From Roseibium denhamense (lineage in GTDB: Bacteria > Pseudomonadota > Alphaproteobacteria > Rhizobiales > Stappiaceae): 64,000 nt of DNA. Shown in pieces: positions 1-7,814 of this stretch (position 1 is its first letter; every line of letters starts with the position of its first letter). The stretch spans positions 65,000 to 128,999 of the forward strand of contig NZ_SMLZ01000116.1 in the NCBI RefSeq assembly GCF_009711415.1, read 5' to 3'. A program made the position numbers and the translations under genes. A model generated the notes under the pieces. That model saw only the letters and a program-made list of their open reading frames with translations, had not been told where the DNA came from and did not search any database.

Positions 1-263
1 CTTCCAGCGTGTTCTTGGATGGCAAATCTGTCCCCGTACGTTGCGTGAAGATATCTTCGGCCAACTGCATTCTGGATGTTGATCTCAATCGCCCGGCAGG
101 CACGCCCGTGGAGTTCACAACGAAGTCGCTGAGGGAACCCATACAGGCACGTGTCTCTGTCAGCAACACATCCGGAACCACCTTGCAGTTTCCGCTTAAG
201 CTCGACCATATTGCAGATGTTAGGTTCCAGCTGGAGCAGCTTAATCTGAAGGCTGCAGCTTAA
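1..263 (+). CDS. 3' end of an unidentified gene (possibly PilZ-like)
   Basis: The open frame runs in from the window edge and ends at TAA 261-263, so the true start is upstream. The first in-window start codon, GTG at 9, has no ribosome binding site in view. The visible 84-87 residues are mostly short beta-prone stretches (RCVKISSANCILDVDL, RVSVSNTSGTTLQF), followed by a C-terminal acidic/leucine-rich tail. That pattern resembles the beta-barrel half of PilZ-type domains, but no RxxxR or D/NxSxxG motif is visible, so the assignment is weak. Confidence 0.45.
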   Translation, partial: SSVFLDGKSVPVRCVKISSANCILDVDLNRPAGTPVEFTTKSLREPIQARVSVSNTSGTTLQFPLKLDHIADVRFQLEQLNLKAAA

Positions 264-545
264 ATGTCCGTGTCGCAGAATGTGATCGCCGGAACACGGG
301 GCGGTCACTTCTGCGAAAACGAGCAGTGTGATCTGCGGTCAATTGCAAGACTTCCTGAGATAGCTGCCTCATTGGGGCTGGGCGACAAAACAGCCCTTTG
401 CCCGGTCCACTGAGCGTAGGGGTGATGTCCAGCTGGTGAACCGAGGTTGTCGCGCACGCAGACGGTTGCGGGGGCGCTTGCTTTCACTGGTCCTAATCAT
501 ATCCCGGCAGAGTGCGCCGTTAGCAAATTCACAGCTCTGGGTTCC
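264..545. other. gene-free interval before the SOS-type small gene
   Basis: I see no frame with a ribosome binding site and plausible codon use here. The short frames on the minus strand overlap each other and look like chance. The interval ends at the promoter of the 611-844 gene. Confidence 0.5.
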
Positions 546-572
546 TTGACGAGCATGAAGCGCGAATATAGA
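546..572 (+). promoter_or_regulatory. candidate sigma70-type promoter of the 77-aa gene
   Basis: TTGACG at 546-551 and TATAGA at 567-572 are separated by 15 bp, which is a little short. The -10 hexamer abuts and overlaps the LexA-type direct repeat at 571-585, a usual repressor arrangement. Confidence 0.4.
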
Positions 573-585
573 ACAAAATAAGAAC
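571..585 (+). promoter_or_regulatory. LexA (SOS) box, GAAC-N7-GAAC
   Basis: The sequence GAACAAAATAAGAAC is an exact match to the alphaproteobacterial LexA operator, a direct repeat of GAAC with a 7-bp spacer. It ends 25 bp before the ATG at 611 and overlaps the candidate -10 element. By family knowledge this predicts repression by LexA and induction after DNA damage. The call rests on one site seen by eye. Confidence 0.65.
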
Positions 586-610
586 ATTGAGCCGAATGGA
601 GAAGGCTACC

Positions 611-844
611 ATGAATAACGGCCGCCGCACCCGGCCTCCGCTGGACTTTGATCGTGGGGAGCTTCTGGCCGCTCTCGGGGCCGCCCGCGAAACCCTGATT
701 TCTGCGCAACGGGGCATGCGCCCGAAGACCGGACTTTTCCGGGCCGCCGACGCGGTTATCGAGGAAATCGATGAATTCGCTTTGGTCCTGACGGGCGCGC
801 GTGATCATTTCCACGTCAAAGCGCACGGATCTCAAAGGGACTGA
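611..844 (+). CDS. small conserved-looking protein under a LexA box, function unknown
   Basis: This is a 77-residue protein. I place the start at ATG 611 because GGAGAAGG (599-606 region) stands about 5 nt before it; upstream in-frame TTG 587 and ATG 596 have no such site and lie too near the LexA box. There is no signal peptide or membrane segment. The N-terminus is basic (NNGRRTRPPLDFDRG). It is followed by predicted helices, including LLAALGAARETLIS and AADAVIEEIDEFALVL, with a hydrophilic tail. I do not recognise a domain. The preceding GAAC-N7-GAAC box suggests a DNA-damage role, for example a checkpoint or repair accessory protein, but that is inference from regulation only. The gene stands alone; the next feature is a tRNA on the other strand. 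Confidence 0.65.
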   Translation: MNNGRRTRPPLDFDRGELLAALGAARETLISAQRGMRPKTGLFRAADAVIEEIDEFALVLTGARDHFHVKAHGSQRD

Positions 845-1059
845 GTTGACGTTCGGGCCATGGCTGGGATGCTCGATCACTTCCGGTGTGGATCTTATGC
901 TGCCGCTGGTGATCGGCCTAACGTTGCAGCTTGTGAAGCGTCCCAGCACAATAAACCGTTTCGAGTGATCGTTTCCGATCAACCAGAAGACCGTCCAAAC
1001 CTTGTGCTTTGGGGCGGCATTCGAAAATACGAAAATATATGGAAGGGCTGCTCATAAAA

Positions 1060-1149
1060 TGGCGGAGGGGGTGGGATTCGAACCCACGGAACGCTTGCAC
1101 GCTCGGCGGTTTTCAAGACCGCTGCAATCGACCACTCTGCCACCCCTCC
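1060..1149 (-). tRNA. tRNA-Ser (anticodon TGA)
   Basis: Read on the minus strand, the 90-nt unit begins GGAGGGG and ends CCCCTCC-G-CCA, giving a full 7-bp acceptor stem, a discriminator G and an encoded CCA end. The anticodon loop is CTTGAAA, so the anticodon is TGA, decoding UCA (and wobble UCN). The long variable arm between the anticodon and T arms makes it a class II tRNA, as expected for serine. The T arm reads GGGTTCGAATCCC. Confidence 0.95.
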
Positions 1150-1247
1150 AGGCAGCAGGCACCCGTTTCGTTTGTCTTGCGGCGAAAGTCAAGAGGCCTT
1201 TGCGGGCAAATTCATATGCGCTGCTGATTAGATGTGGATCAGAGCGC

Positions 1248-1430
1248 CGGAACCGGGCATGACCCGGTGCCGTGTCCACTGGGGAAGGGGCTGGTAAAAG
1301 GACAGCAGCACCGGGTCATTGCCTCTGGTAAAGCGGCCGCCGGTCCGGTGTCGTGGGCAGGGTTTTGGACCGGCGGCCTAAGCTGGAGGTGGGGTCCAGC
1401 ATTGCTTGTGACAGGGCGGTCACCAGCAAT
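1248..1430. ncRNA. candidate structured RNA or multi-hairpin element
   Basis: Four hairpins follow one another. 1248-1257/1263-1272 has a 10-bp stem with one mismatch. 1335-1346/1367-1378 has a perfect 12-bp stem (GGCCGCCGGTCC) and a 20-nt loop. 1382-1386/1396-1400 is a 5-bp stem. 1401-1412/1419-1430 is ATTGCTTGTGAC against GTCACCAGCAAT with one mismatch and a 6-nt loop. In addition, GGCATGACCCGGTGC near 1257-1270 can pair with the GCACCGGGTCAT near 1308-1319. I do not recognise a known RNA family; 4.5S RNA was considered and not supported. The strand is unknown. Confidence 0.35.
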
Positions 1431-1463
1431 AAGAACACCCTATGTGGATTTGACAGGGGGCAG

Positions 1464-1479
1464 TGTGACCTGCATCACA
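1464..1479. promoter_or_regulatory. perfect CRP/FNR-type palindrome TGTGA-N6-TCACA
   Basis: TGTGACCTGCATCACA matches the CRP-family core consensus TGTGA-N6-TCACA on both half sites. It lies 370 bp before rlpA and just after TTGACA (1450-1455). Which gene it would control is unclear. Confidence 0.4.
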
Positions 1480-1848
1480 TTCCAGCGCTATGTCGATTTC
1501 CGGCAAGGTGTGCCCTGCGGGGCACAGGTTGGACCGGAGTTTGTCTGTCTGAATTTAGATAAATAATACAATAATTTATGCCCTTGATCAGGTATGGGAA
1601 CCGGCTGCTGCCGTGCTTGAGCACTGGAAACCTGATTTTAACGTCCGTCCATGGGTCGACGCACGGTTTACTTTGAAGTAAGACACTTGCGCTTTAAAGG
1701 GCAGTTGAGGGCGCGATGCGGGGGCTTTGCGTTCTTCGGGGACAGATCCAACCGGATCGACAGGCTGCCCAATGCTGATGCGAGTATTCGCTTCGGGCAA
1801 TCCGCGTAAGCAGTGGGGCTGCTGGCGCGTAGTGAGTAGGATGGCGGA

Positions 1849-2973
1849 ATGCGAGGCAACGGCGGACAGGCTTGCCATGTGGCAGGGCAGTCGGGCAGGG
1901 AAACAGGCGTTTTCTCCCGCAAGGATGACCGGACCGGGCGTCCGTTCTGGCGGCAAATCAGAACAGGCATGATTGCGATTGCGGCTGTTTCGGCCGTCGC
2001 GGCCTGTAGCGCAGCTCCAGAACAGCCGAAAGCAAAGTTCAGCCCAGAAAAATACGGCGTCAAGGCCAGCCCGCGCATGGTTGCATCCGGTAAGCCGGTT
2101 CCCAAGGGCGGTGGCCGCTATGTTGTCGGCAAGAAATACAAGATCGCCGGCAAGTGGTACTATCCGAAAGAAGACCCGAACTATAAATCCGCAGGGCTCG
2201 CGTCCTGGTACGGCCCGACTTTCCATGGCCGGAAAACGGCAAATGGCGAAATCTTCGACCGCAATGCGCTGACAGCGGCGCATACGACCATGCCGCTTCC
2301 GTCTTATGCACGCGTTACCAATGTGGAAAATGGCCGGTCCATGATCGTTCGGGTCAATGACCGCGGGCCATTCCATGGCAACCGTGTCATCGATTTGTCC
2401 GAGCGCGTTGCCTCCATGCTCGGCACCAAGTCTCAAGGCATTGGCAAGGTGAAGGTCGAATATGTCGGCCGGGCACCGCTCCACGGTCAGGATGAATCCT
2501 ACCTTCTGGCATCCTATCAAGGCCCGGGCGCCGTTCAGCCGGGCGCAACCCGCCCTGGCACGCAGATCGCCCAGAACATTCAGCGCCTTGTGGTTGGGCC
2601 AACCTCCGCACCGCGGCCGCGCCCATACACTGCCCCTCAAACACTTGCAGCAGCTGGCAGCAATACCGGTGCGCTGACTGTGGCATTCGATCCGGCAATC
2701 GCGTTTGAAGCCGGTCAGCCGACGATCAAGGTTGCATCGAACAACGCCTTTGAACCGGTTCCAGCCGCCTATGCACCGCAGGCGCCTGCTTCGCCGCAGG
2801 CTGGGACACTCGGCGTCCTTCGGGTTCCAGCCCCCGGAACGGTCGTTCCTGGAAGCGCGGTCTCCTCTTTCGCCGCGAACAAGCGGATCGGCGGCGCCCA
2901 CGAAGCGCTCGCGGATATGGCGGCGTCGGGTCTGTCCATGCGGCTTCTGACGGACAAAGCGGCGTCAAACTGA
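1849..2973 (+). CDS. rlpA: RlpA-like lipoprotein, septal ring lytic transglycosylase family
   Basis: The protein has 374 residues from ATG 1849, where AGGA stands about 7 nt upstream. An internal ATG at 1969 would instead give a compact lipoprotein signal (MIAIAAVSAVAAC). The lipobox VAAC followed by SAAP predicts lipid anchoring. Around residues 118-190 lies the double-psi beta-barrel: SWYGPTFHGRKTANGE, then LPSYARVTNVENGRS and VRVNDRGPF, with the Asp of NDRGPF being the family's catalytic acid. RlpA enzymes cleave denuded peptidoglycan glycans at division sites. The C-terminal part is a Pro/Ala-rich tail; no SPOR domain is evident, unlike many RlpA proteins, so septal targeting would need another route. 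It is followed by a carboxypeptidase-like gene, tmk and holB on the same strand. Confidence 0.85.
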   Translation: MRGNGGQACHVAGQSGRETGVFSRKDDRTGRPFWRQIRTGMIAIAAVSAVAACSAAPEQPKAKFSPEKYGVKASPRMVASGKPVPKGGGRYVVGKKYKIAGKWYYPKEDPNYKSAGLASWYGPTFHGRKTANGEIFDRNALTAAHTTMPLPSYARVTNVENGRSMIVRVNDRGPFHGNRVIDLSERVASMLGTKSQGIGKVKVEYVGRAPLHGQDESYLLASYQGPGAVQPGATRPGTQIAQNIQRLVVGPTSAPRPRPYTAPQTLAAAGSNTGALTVAFDPAIAFEAGQPTIKVASNNAFEPVPAAYAPQAPASPQAGTLGVLRVPAPGTVVPGSAVSSFAANKRIGGAHEALADMAASGLSMRLLTDKAASN

Positions 2974-3053
2974 CGCCGGTGGCAGAAGGTGCTGCCCGTT
3001 GACAGGGCCGGAGAAGTGCGGTCCGCTTGGATATGTCTCCAAAGGGTCCGTCC

Positions 3054-4214
3054 ATGACACGCAGCTTGATGTGCATTTTTCTTCTCGCTCTGTGGTCATT
3101 CTTGATCATAGGGCACCAGGCCTCTGCCGCAGAGCTTGATACCAAGGCGCCGAAGGCGTTTTTGCTTGAGCCAAATTCCGGAACAATCTTGTTTTCCAAA
3201 GGCGCAAACGAGCCGTTTGCGCCAGGCTCCCTGGCCAAGGTGATGACCGCCGCCACGGTCTTCAAGGCACTTGAAGACGGGGAATTAAGGCCGGATCAGC
3301 TCTGCCGTGTGAGCGAACATGCCTGGCGGACGGGCGGCGCGCCGTCGCGCAGGTCCACCATGTTCGCGGCCATCAAATCCGAAATTCCTGTCATTGACCT
3401 GCTGCGCGGTCTTCTCATTCACAATGCGAATGATGCGGCCATTGTGCTGGCGGAATGCGTGGACGGGTCGGAAGAAGCGTTCGCGGCGCGGATGACCGGG
3501 CTTGCCGCCGAGATTGGCATGACCAGCAGCCGGTTTGCCAATCCGACAGGACATGAAAAGCAGAAAAGCCAGACAACGGTCCGCGATCAGGTGCTGCTTG
3601 GGCAGTACATCTTGGCCAGCTATCCGCAAAGGTACCGTTTGTTTTCAGAGCCCGAGTTCACTTGGAACGGCATTTTTCAGCGCAACAAGAATCCCTTGCT
3701 TGGAGAGATTCGGGGTCTCGACGGACTTGGCGGGGGTGCCGACCCGGACGATGGATATTCGGGTCTTGGATCGGTCTCGCGCGATGGAACCCGCGTTATT
3801 GCTGCCGTTGCGGGGCTTAATTCGGACAATCACCGGCTTGAAACGCTGAAAAACGTACTTGATGGCGCTTGGGAATATTACTCCGTTCAAACGATCTTCG
3901 AATCCGGTGAAGAGGTGGCCGAGGCCTCCGTATTTGGCGGCGAAACGGGGTCGGTCGCATTGGTTGCACCGGCGGATATAGATGTCTTTTTGTCGAGGGG
4001 CAGCAAACTTGATTACAGGCTCCGCGTTGTCTACCAGGGACCGGTTCCGGCTCCGGTCGAAAAAGGCCGGCAAATCGGAGAGCTGCAGGTTTATGGCAAG
4101 GACGGGCTGATTTTTCAGACGCCGCTTGTTGCCGGGGCGGATGTTGGCGTTTCGAGCATGACGGGCCGTGCCATGGATGGATTGTTTGAGCTCATGTTTG
4201 GCTGGCTTGGCTAG
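3054..4214 (+). CDS. D-alanyl-D-alanine carboxypeptidase-like protein with decayed active-site motifs
   Basis: The 386-residue secreted protein starts at ATG 3054, preceded by AAAGGG at 7 nt spacing. A signal peptide (hydrophobic CIFLLALWSFLIIG, cleavage near ASA-AEL) precedes a peptidase S11/penicillin-binding fold and a C-terminal PBP5_C-like beta domain. The SxxK motif is intact (SLAK, Ser59-Lys62). The second motif, normally SxN, reads N-A-N (124-126). The third, normally K-T-G after a GxDGL stretch, reads G-G-G (226-228 in LDGLGGGADPDDGYSG). The flanking family text (NPLLG, GYSGLGSVSRDGTR) is well kept, so the alignment is secure. Family members trim the terminal D-Ala from muropeptides; this one may instead bind without turnover or have altered activity. 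It lies just downstream of rlpA. Confidence 0.85.
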   Translation: MTRSLMCIFLLALWSFLIIGHQASAAELDTKAPKAFLLEPNSGTILFSKGANEPFAPGSLAKVMTAATVFKALEDGELRPDQLCRVSEHAWRTGGAPSRRSTMFAAIKSEIPVIDLLRGLLIHNANDAAIVLAECVDGSEEAFAARMTGLAAEIGMTSSRFANPTGHEKQKSQTTVRDQVLLGQYILASYPQRYRLFSEPEFTWNGIFQRNKNPLLGEIRGLDGLGGGADPDDGYSGLGSVSRDGTRVIAAVAGLNSDNHRLETLKNVLDGAWEYYSVQTIFESGEEVAEASVFGGETGSVALVAPADIDVFLSRGSKLDYRLRVVYQGPVPAPVEKGRQIGELQVYGKDGLIFQTPLVAGADVGVSSMTGRAMDGLFELMFGWLG

Positions 4215-4360
4215 GACATCTTTTCCCGATCTGATTGATCGCCCGGCGTTTCAATCTGGCTGGGAGATGCTCTAGAAATCTGGTTCGCCTGCGTGATAAA
4301 CAACGGGCGCAGAACTGCTGGCGGAACCAGCGGCGTTTTGATTCAAGGGCCGAGCAAGCA

Positions 4361-5044
4361 TTGCCAGGACATTTCATAACTTTTGAAGGCGGTGAGGGTG
4401 CTGGAAAGTCCACCCAAATCAGACGTCTCAAGGCGTTTCTGGAAGCGCATGGGCAGACTGTGACCGTGAGCCGCGAGCCGGGCGGTTCGCCGGGAGCTGA
4501 GAAAATCCGGGATATGCTTTTGTCCGGCGGTGCGAAGGATTTGGGGCCGCGCGGCGAGGCGATGCTGTTTGCGGCCGCACGGGCTGATCACGTCGATAAT
4601 ACAATCAATCCAGCTCTGGAGCGGGGCGAATGGGTCCTTTGCGACCGGTATGCGGACTCAACCCGCGTCTACCAGGGTGAGGCAGGTGTCGATCCGGCCT
4701 ATCTCGATCTCCTTGAAGTCGCGGCAACGGCAGGCAGAAGACCCGAGCTGACAATCCTCATTGATGTGCCGCCGGAAATCGGCCTGAAAAGAGTTGCGGC
4801 GAGGTCAAAGGCTGATGGTGCGGGCGGTCCGGACCGGTTCGAGGACGAGGCGCTTGCGGTTCATGAAAACAGACGGCGATTGTTTCTCGACCTTGCAGTT
4901 AAGGAAGCCTACCGGTTTGAAGTGATTGACGGCACCGGGGATCAGGATGCAGTCACGTCAGCTATCGAGACGGCGGTTCGTGAGCGGTTTAGCGATGCCT
5001 TTCCGGACGCCAGCCGGGTATCCGCACTCGAAGAGATGAGCTGA
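4361..5044 (+). CDS. tmk: thymidylate kinase
   Basis: The enzyme phosphorylates dTMP to dTDP with ATP in the cytoplasm. I set the start at TTG 4361 (M-PGHFITFEGGEGAGKS) because thymidylate kinases begin right before this strand and AAGGG lies 11 nt upstream; the open frame extends to 4235, but that part has no family character. The resulting 227 residues match the usual length. The P-loop GGEGAGKST is near residues 9-17. DRYADSTRVYQG is the conserved DR(Y/F)xDSxxAYQG stretch. A Lys/Arg-rich lid follows (VAARSKADGAGGPDRFE). The stop is 2 nt before holB, indicating translational coupling. Confidence 0.93.
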   Translation: MPGHFITFEGGEGAGKSTQIRRLKAFLEAHGQTVTVSREPGGSPGAEKIRDMLLSGGAKDLGPRGEAMLFAAARADHVDNTINPALERGEWVLCDRYADSTRVYQGEAGVDPAYLDLLEVAATAGRRPELTILIDVPPEIGLKRVAARSKADGAGGPDRFEDEALAVHENRRRLFLDLAVKEAYRFEVIDGTGDQDAVTSAIETAVRERFSDAFPDASRVSALEEMS

Positions 5045-5046
5045 CC

Positions 5047-6108
5047 ATGGCCCGCCGCAACGAGCCGGTTGATGTGCCGGAAGTAGACGCACTGCCAGGT
5101 CTTCCGCTGCCGCACGAGCAAGATCAGGTCATTGGGCACGCGCGCGCCGAGGCGGTGCTGTTGAATGCGTACCGGTCGGAGCGGTTGCATCATGCCTGGA
5201 TCCTGGGCGGGCCGAAGGGGATCGGCAAGGCAACGCTTGCGTTCCGCTTCGCAAAGTTCGTCATTTCCCATCCGGACCGGTTTTCCGGCGATGTTCTGGC
5301 CGCGCAGAGCCTGGATGTTCCGGGTGATCATCCCGTCGCCCGGCAGGTCCGCGCCGGAGGCCATCCCAATATCCTGCATTTACGCCGTCCTTGGGATGAA
5401 AAGAACAAGCGGTTCAAGGCCGATCTGCCGGTGGACGAAGTGCGGCGGACCGTTTCGTTTTTCGGAACCACAGCTTCTGCCGGGGCCTGGCGGGTGTGCA
5501 TTGTGGATGCCGCGGACGACATGAATGCAAGTTCGGCCAACGCATTGCTGAAAATCCTGGAAGAGCCGCCGGAAAGATGCATCTTCCTGGTTCTCAGTCA
5601 TGCGCCGGGGCGGCTATTACCGACGATCCGGTCAAGGTGCCGCTGCCTGGATATGGACGCCTTGACGGCTGAAGATATCAAAAATGGCATCCGGCAGTTG
5701 GCTCCTCAGGCTCCGGAGGATGAACGCGCCTTGCAGCAAATTTCTGCCGCGGCAGATGGCAGCCTGCGTTCTGCATTCATGCTGCTTGCCGGAGACGGCT
5801 TGACAATTGCCTCAGGTGTTCAGGCTCTGGCCGATGCGGGGCCGGCCGCAGATCTTGGCAAGGTTCATGCGCTGGCCGATCTTGTTGCGGCCCGGGGCCA
5901 GACAGATAATTGGGAGAGTTTCCAGCATCTGGTGGCAAACTGGCTGCATGTGAAGATGCGCGGACATGTTGGCGCGGGCATATCCGAGTCTTACCGCTAT
6001 GTTCGCATATGGGATGACATGCGGACGCTCTTTGCCGAAACGGATGCGCTTAATCTTGACCGCAAACAAGCGGTCCTGGATTTCTTTTTGAAGTTGCGCC
6101 AAACCTGA
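5047..6108 (+). CDS. holB: DNA polymerase III subunit delta' (clamp loader)
   Basis: This 353-residue AAA+ protein is the delta' subunit of the clamp loader, which opens and seats the beta clamp on primed DNA. After a leader (PVDVPEVDALPGLPLPHEQ) come HHAWILGGPKGIGKATLAFRF with the P-loop-like GPKGIGKAT, then SSANALLKILEEPPERCIFL and the SRC motif LLPTIRSRCRCLDMD used for trans-acting arginine contacts. No four-cysteine zinc module of the E. coli type is evident. It starts with ATG 2 nt after tmk. Confidence 0.92.
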   Translation: MARRNEPVDVPEVDALPGLPLPHEQDQVIGHARAEAVLLNAYRSERLHHAWILGGPKGIGKATLAFRFAKFVISHPDRFSGDVLAAQSLDVPGDHPVARQVRAGGHPNILHLRRPWDEKNKRFKADLPVDEVRRTVSFFGTTASAGAWRVCIVDAADDMNASSANALLKILEEPPERCIFLVLSHAPGRLLPTIRSRCRCLDMDALTAEDIKNGIRQLAPQAPEDERALQQISAAADGSLRSAFMLLAGDGLTIASGVQALADAGPAADLGKVHALADLVAARGQTDNWESFQHLVANWLHVKMRGHVGAGISESYRYVRIWDDMRTLFAETDALNLDRKQAVLDFFLKLRQT

Positions 6109-6177
6109 CAGTGCGATTGCGCGTAAAAAGACGCGGATGTCAGGCCAAAGACGCCAAGGTGATAAACAAGGACCAAA

Positions 6178-6984
6178 ATGCTCGTAGACAGCCATTGCCA
6201 TCTCGATTTTCCGGACTTTGATGGAGAGCGCCCGGATCTGATTGCGCGGGCCAAGGACGCCGGCGTAGACCTGATGGTCACGATCTGCACGCATATCCGC
6301 AAATTTCCGCAGGTTCTTGCAATTGCAGAAGAATTTCCGAACGTTTTTTGTTCCGTTGGTACCCATCCGCACAATGCCGGTGCTGAACGCGGGATACCGG
6401 CCGAAGAGATTATTGCGCTGAGCCAGCATCCGAAGGTGGTTGCAATTGGTGAGGCGGGGCTCGACTACTTTTACGATAAGGCCCCCAGAGACGCGCAGGC
6501 CGAGGGCTTGCGGATCCATATCGAAGCCGCACGTCAGACCGGGCTTCCACTTGTCATTCATGCGCGCGATGCCGATGCGGATATGGCCGCAATCCTTGAG
6601 GACGAAATGGGGAAGGGGGCGTTCCCGGCCCTGTTGCATTGCTTCTCGTCCGGCCGTGATCTTGCAATGAAAGGTGTCGAGCTGGGCCTTTATGTTTCCT
6701 TTTCCGGTATTTTGACGTTCAAGCGCTCCGACGACCTGCGTGCAATTGCAAAGGAAATCCCGGCCGACCGCCTGCTTGTCGAGACGGATGCGCCATACTT
6801 GGCACCGCAGCCGCGGCGGGGCAAACGCAATGAGCCGGCCTATACGGCCATGACAGCTGCGGTCCTTGCCGAAACAAGAGGTGTGTCCGAGGCGGAAATG
6901 GCACGGCAGACGACGGAAAACTTCTTTCGTTTGTTCCAAAAAGTGCCGCGCAGTCTTGCCAAAACCGGTTCGGCGGCTGCATGA
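6178..6984 (+). CDS. tatD: TatD family metal-dependent DNase
   Basis: The protein has 268 residues, starting MLVDSHCHLDFPDF with the metal-binding HxH motif at residues 6-8. Further metal ligands are seen in AIGEAGLDYFY, LVIHARDADAD, LLHCFSSG and LLVETDAPYLAP. TatD enzymes are TIM-barrel exo/endonucleases implicated in DNA quality control. The gene follows holB by 69 nt; in many rhizobia metG lies between the two, but no metG is present here. Its stop overlaps the start of the next gene (ATGA). Confidence 0.92.
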   Translation: MLVDSHCHLDFPDFDGERPDLIARAKDAGVDLMVTICTHIRKFPQVLAIAEEFPNVFCSVGTHPHNAGAERGIPAEEIIALSQHPKVVAIGEAGLDYFYDKAPRDAQAEGLRIHIEAARQTGLPLVIHARDADADMAAILEDEMGKGAFPALLHCFSSGRDLAMKGVELGLYVSFSGILTFKRSDDLRAIAKEIPADRLLVETDAPYLAPQPRRGKRNEPAYTAMTAAVLAETRGVSEAEMARQTTENFFRLFQKVPRSLAKTGSAAA

Positions 6985-7814
6985 GCCTCAAGTTTACGAT
7001 CCTGGGCTGCGGGTCTTCCGGCGGCGTTCCGCGCATCGGCAATGATTGGGGCCAGTGCGATCCGGCCAACCCGAAAAACCGGCGCCTGCGGTGTTCACTG
7101 CTTGTGGAAAAGTTTGGGGAAAACGGGTGCACAACGGTGTTGATTGACACCGGTCCGGACGTTCGCCAGCAGCTTTTGGATGCAGATGTGCAGCATGTCG
7201 ATGGCGTGGTTTACACCCACGCGCATGCCGATCATCTGCACGGTATCGACGATCTGCGTGTTTTCATGATCCGCAGCAAAAAACGCGTTCCGGTCTATAT
7301 GAATGACGCGACGCTTGAGCGGGCAATGGCAGCTTTCGGCTATTGTTTTGAGACGCCGCAAGGCTCCAGCTATCCGCCAATCCTGGATCATCATGGCATA
7401 GTGTCCAACACGCCCATCCGGATTTCAGGTGCCGGCGGTGTGGTCAGCCTGGAACCGATAGAGGTTGTTCATGGTGATATCCTGGCGCTCGGGTTTCGGA
7501 TCGATGGGATCGCCTATATCCCGGATGTGTCTGATATTCCAAATGAAAGCCTTTCACGCTTGGAAGGACTAGACGTGCTGATCCTTGATTGCCTGCGGCG
7601 GAATCCCCATCCAAGCCATTTTTGTCTGGCGGACGCGCTGGCCTGGACACAGCGGATCGCGCCCAAACGGGCCATTTTCACCAACTTGCATAACGATCTC
7701 GATTACCAAACGCTCCTGGCTGAACTGCCGGACCGTATTAAGCCGGCTTATGATGGCATGACCGTCCAGTTGGATGCACTGGAGGCGGTGGTGAGTGCTC
7801 AGATGCATGTCTGA
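6981..7814 (+). CDS. metallo-beta-lactamase fold hydrolase (PhnP-like)
   Basis: The 277-residue protein begins at ATG 6981, overlapping the tatD stop by 4 nt. It shows GCGSSGGVPRIG at the N-terminus, the zinc motif THAHADHLHG (HxHxDH) near residue 80, and later ligands in VVHGD and ILDCLRRNPHPSH, typical of the PhnP/RNase Z-like branch that hydrolyses phosphodiester bonds. The usual position downstream of tatD is conserved in alphaproteobacteria. The exact substrate is not known. Confidence 0.88.
   Translation: MSLKFTILGCGSSGGVPRIGNDWGQCDPANPKNRRLRCSLLVEKFGENGCTTVLIDTGPDVRQQLLDADVQHVDGVVYTHAHADHLHGIDDLRVFMIRSKKRVPVYMNDATLERAMAAFGYCFETPQGSSYPPILDHHGIVSNTPIRISGAGGVVSLEPIEVVHGDILALGFRIDGIAYIPDVSDIPNESLSRLEGLDVLILDCLRRNPHPSHFCLADALAWTQRIAPKRAIFTNLHNDLDYQTLLAELPDRIKPAYDGMTVQLDALEAVVSAQMHV

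Larger units (their letters stand above)
1150..1848. other. gene-free gap rich in hairpins between tRNA-Ser and rlpA
   Basis: No convincing coding frame is present; the frames at 1234-1566 and on the minus strand have no ribosome binding site and unusual composition. The gap holds consecutive inverted repeats at 1248-1272, 1335-1378, 1382-1400 and 1401-1430, a CRP-type palindrome at 1464-1479 and a further hairpin at 1509-1526. An AT-rich stretch follows at about 1553-1580. Confidence 0.6.

Noticed and set aside
1257-1330. Signal recognition particle 4.5S RNA
   Set aside because: The conserved GGAAG/AGCAG domain IV internal loops do not align in the proper order or pairing.
1588-2901. 437-codon open frame on the minus strand
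   Set aside because: It lies opposite rlpA, is rich in Arg and Cys, has no ribosome binding site and no family motifs; an antisense shadow of GC-rich coding.
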